DNA of 47,340 bases from Streptomyces huasconensis (GTDB taxonomy: Bacteria > Actinomycetota > Actinomycetes > Streptomycetales > Streptomycetaceae), in assembly GCA_004010275.1 (NCBI GenBank), contig RBWT01000045.1:1-47340 (forward strand), written 5' to 3'. The position numbers and the translations under genes are program-made. The notes beneath the pieces were generated by a model. It did no database searches and was not told where the DNA came from. It saw only the letters and a list, made by a program, of their open reading frames with translations. This document shows positions 44,858-47,340 of this stretch, one piece after another (within the stretch, counting starts at the first letter, position 1; each line of letters begins with the position of its first letter).

Positions 44858-46341
44858 CTACCTGGGTACAGGGATGCGTACGCCGGCGGCGGGGTTTTCC
44901 AGCGGCCGATTCAAGCTGAATCCGCGGTCACCGTGCGCCGAGATATTGAGCCTGATAGGTACAGGGTTTGTTCCCTCGTAGACAGGCACAACTGAGTACT
45001 GAACGTTTTCCCCCTTCGACACCGCCTGGTGCACCTCTTTCTCGATTCCGCGCATGATCGGGGTGTTTACCGGGTTCTGCGTCAACGTGACCAGGTTCCG
45101 GTAACCGTTCTCGCCCGTTCCCGGCCCGCCGAGCTTTCTGGCCAGCAGGTGACCACGTGCCTCGTTGAACAGGCGACCGTCCCCGCGCCAGCCGGGCGGC
45201 CAGATGGAGGGCGCCGCTCCGGTACCGCCCTTCATATTGTCCTTGCGGAGTGCCGCCCAAGCTCCGGTGGGGCGCCCGAGATCGTCCAGTTTGCCAAATC
45301 GGACGCTGCCGTCCCACAGGTAGGCGTCCATCTCGAGGCATGCCTTGGGGACTAGCCCGAGCGGGTCGCTCCAGGTGTGGGGGTTGTGTGGGTAGGTGAG
45401 GAGGGTTGGGGGCGGGGGCAAGGCCGAGGGGGTCGGGACTGGTGAAGCCGGGCCGTCTCGGGGTCGTAGTGGCGGAAGAGGTTGTAGTGCAGGCCGGTCT
45501 CGTGATCGGCGTACTGGCCGGGGAAGCGCAGCGGGGTGTAGACGGATGCGCCGCGGTTCCAGGTGGTGGTGCCCCACAAGGTGGTGCGGGACTGCCAGGC
45601 GATGCTGCCGTGTTCGTCGACGAGTTCCGTCGGTGTTCCGACCAGGTCAGTGATGATGGCGAAGAAGCGGGTGTCGACCTCGTCCTGCGTCAGACTTTCC
45701 GCGGAAGCACGGCGTTCGAGTTGGGCCAGGGGGTATTCGTCGTGGTGCTCCCATGTGGTGATGACGCTCGTGGCACTCTCGGTCTGTTCGACGAGGTTGG
45801 TGCCGTCCCAGGTGAAGTGGATGGACTGCTGGATCGTTTCGCCGTCGGGTGCCATGCGGTGTTTGGCGGTGCGGCGCCCAAGTGCGTCGTAGCGGTAGCG
45901 CCAAGTCGTGCCGTCGGGAGTGACGCAGGTGATGAGATGGTCCTCGGCGTCATACTCGTATCGCCAGGTTTCGGGCTTGCGGGACAGGCGCTTCTTCTGG
46001 CGCAGGATCATGCGACCGGCTGCGTCGTATTCGTACCGGACATCTCCGGCGGCGCGTATTCGGGTGCCGGTATAGGTTCGTTCGCCGCGGGCTTCGGGGT
46101 GGGGCGCCTCATCGGGCCACCGTGCGCTGGTTTGGTTACCTGTCGTGTCGTAGGCATACGACTCGTTCCAGCCCTCGGCGGTGACCGTGAGCGGCCTGCC
46201 GATCGGGTCAAGCGAAATGGTGCGCTGTTCGCCGGTGAGTTGATCGGTGATTGTGGTGAGGACGCTGTCGGCGCGGTAGGCATACGCGCGGGACCGCGCT
46301 GTCCGCTGCGGGACGACCGAACTCGAAGCGGACCCATGCAC
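44858..46341 (-). pseudogene. 5'-truncated Rhs-repeat protein with DNA/RNA non-specific endonuclease tip
   Basis: Only the C-terminal third of an Rhs polymorphic toxin remains. YD repeats are clear (YAYDTTGNQTSARW, VRYEYDAAGRMILRQ, WRYEYDAEDHLITCVTPDG, WRYRYDALGRRTAKH), then the Rhs core end (TPLRFPGQYADHETGLHYNL, FRHYDPETAR) and, after slips near 45420-45450, the junction motif SDPLGLVPKACLEM. The toxin tip is about 170 residues: GRLFNEARGHLLARKLGG, TGENGYRNLVTLTQNPVNTP and MRGIEKEVHQAVSKGE. The RGHLLA(x)xLGG...NLVTLTQ...NTPIM pattern is that of DNA/RNA non-specific endonucleases, with catalytic His in RGHL. The 5' end stops abruptly near 46320-46341, without any secretion domain. Confidence 0.85.
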
Positions 46342-46719
46342 GTCGAACCGAACCGTCGGCTACCAGGCCTGGCTGTACATCAACCGCGAGCGGCCAGACA
46401 CACCGAAGTCGACCTGCACAGCGCCCACATCCAACTCCAGGGCCACGCCCCCGCCCACCCGACAAGACCGGCATGCTGCCCCGCCTCAACGGCATACGCT
46501 GCACAGCGTGCGGCTCACCGGAGGTGCAGTTCACCGATGGGCCTCAAACAATGCTGTCGCGGACGCTTACCTGCAAGGACGTACACGCCGACGGGTGCGT
46601 GAAGCTGCCTGACTAGTGTCGAAGCCCCTCCGGGGGACAGACGGGGGACACAAGGGCAAGGACGGTTGCGGAAAAGCAGGGATAGACAGCGATTGGTGCG
46701 GCATCGAGGGCCTCAGCCC
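46342..46719. other. island edge with a short Cys-pair ORF remnant (46473-46616, plus strand)
   Basis: Between the truncated Rhs and sbcC is 378 nt without a full gene. On the plus strand 46473-46616 encodes 47 residues starting MLPRLNGIRCTACGSPEVQF and ending at TAG, with Cys spacing CxxC...C...C like a zinc ribbon or a mobile-element protein tail. It has no ribosome binding site and its frame continues upstream, so it is probably the 3' end of a lost gene. Two close copies of GGGGGACA (about 46632-46655) precede sbcC. This looks like the island boundary, but no attachment site is provable. Confidence 0.4.
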
Positions 46720-47340
46720 TTAGGCCCCGCCCCGCTGGCGGACCGTCGAACCGCCCCGCCCCTTCACCACTTCTAGCTGCGCGTGCACCCGTCGTCGCAG
46801 GTCGGCCACGTGGCTGACGATGCCGACGCTGCGGTCCCGTTCGCGCAGCGAGTCCAGGACGTCCAGGACCTCGTCGAGGGTCTGGTCGTCGAGGCTGCCG
46901 AAGCCCTCGTCGATGAAGAGCGTGTCCAGGCGTACGCCGCCCGCCTCGTCGGTGACCACGTCGGCCGAGGCCCAGCGCGAGCGCGAGCGAGGCGAAGAAC
47001 GTCTCGCCGCCGGAGAGTGTCGCCGTGTCGCGTTCGCGGCCCGTCCACGCGTCGACGACGTGCAGGCCGAGGCCCGAACGGCCGCGCCCCGTACGGTCGT
47101 CGGAGTGCACGAGGGTGTACCGCCCCGACGACATCTGCCGCAGCCGGACCGTCGCGGCCGCCGCCACCTGTTCGAGGCGGGCGGCCAGCACGTACGACTC
47201 CAGGCGCATCCTGCGTTCGTTGTCCGCGGAGGTACCGGCGGCCAGCCCCGCGAGGCGTGCCACGCGGTCGTAGGCGGCGCGGAGCGGCGCCAGCCCCGCG
47301 TGCCCCCCGCGACGGTGCGGGCGGAGAGCCGGTCGAGTTC
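46720..47340 (-). CDS. sbcC: SbcC-type SMC-family nuclease subunit (partial, continues beyond window; frameshifted)
   Basis: C-terminal end of the SbcC/Rad50 ATPase that works with SbcD to cut DNA hairpins and stalled forks. Only the last 200 residues or so lie in the window; the 5' end is beyond 47340. Visible motifs are RLEQVAAAATVRLRQMSSGRY, the ABC signature in TATLSGGETFFASLALALGL, Walker B in LDTLFIDEGFGSLDD, then LDVLDSLRERDRSVGIVSHV with the switch His. It ends VKGRGGSTVRQRGGA at the stop codon at 46720-46722. A slip near 46966 is explained if CTCGGCC was CTCGCGGCC, another CGCG contraction. SbcD would lie further along, outside the window. Confidence 0.88.
   Translation of the reverse strand, partial: ELDRLSARTVAGGTRGWRRSAPPTTAWHASRGWPPVPPRTTNAGCAWSRTCWPPASNRWRRPRRSGCGRCRRGGTPSCTPTTVRGAAVRASACTSSTRGRAANATRRHSPAARRSSPRSRSRWASADVVTDEAGGVRLDTLFIDEGFGSLDDQTLDEVLDVLDSLRERDRSVGIVSHVADLRRRVHAQLEVVKGRGGSTVRQRGGA

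Noticed and set aside
46342..46719. att site or integrase remnant at the island edge
   Set aside because: Two GGGGGACA repeats are seen, but no tRNA, integrase motif or matching repeat on the other side of the island.

Overview
The very high G+C content, GTG and TTG starts, Streptomyces-type gene families (SAV_915-like protein, DUF574 methyltransferase, ECF41 sigma factor, F420-dependent oxidoreductase, methylmalonyl-CoA mutase operon) and leaderless -10/start arrangements point to a Streptomyces or close relative, probably a chromosomal segment. The species cannot be read from the sequence.

Layout. Positions 0.1-10.5 kb hold a methyltransferase, a VOC protein, a Fic-type toxin with a ribbon-helix-helix antitoxin under a clear promoter/operator, a MacB/LolCDE-like ABC exporter, an LLM-class F420 oxidoreductase, a GNAT enzyme, a translationally coupled pair of CNNM/CorC-type membrane proteins and an SGNH hydrolase. 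Positions 10.5-15 kb hold purB and lysA (convergent), an SAV_915-like protein and a GNAT enzyme. Positions 15.1-21.3 kb hold the coupled operon mutA-mutB-meaB-HIBCH-like hydrolase, which joins valine/propionate catabolism to methylmalonyl-CoA/succinyl-CoA interconversion. Positions 21.3-30.4 kb are rich in regulators: an orphan histidine kinase, a ROK repressor, a 27-nt tandem repeat array, a GntR/UTRA regulator with an operator over its own -35, an ECF41 sigma factor, and a MocR-type regulator divergent from an EamA transporter with a direct-repeat operator between them. Positions 30.4-39.8 kb hold a VOC protein, a Tat-type PhoD phosphatase with a Pho box, an ACT-GNAT membrane protein, a trans-sulfuration-type PLP enzyme divergent from an Lrp regulator, a DUF885 protein, a rhodanese divergent from a second Lrp regulator, and a DUF574 methyltransferase. 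Positions 40-46.7 kb are an accessory island: a decayed DUF1963 gene, a membrane-anchored NACHT ATPase, an intact DUF1963 gene, and a 5'-truncated Rhs protein carrying a nuclease toxin tip. The window ends inside sbcC.

A dominant technical feature is that about half of the core genes are interrupted by one or more small frameshifts although the protein continues perfectly in another frame. Many are explained by loss of one CG unit from CGCG, others by loss of one G or C in GC-rich runs. I treat these genes as functional genes with sequence errors. The real decay (the DUF1963 pseudogene and the truncated Rhs) looks different: large deletions with lost domains.

The best candidates for an under-described system are the NACHT/DUF1963/Rhs-nuclease island and the 27-nt repeat array between the ROK and GntR genes.
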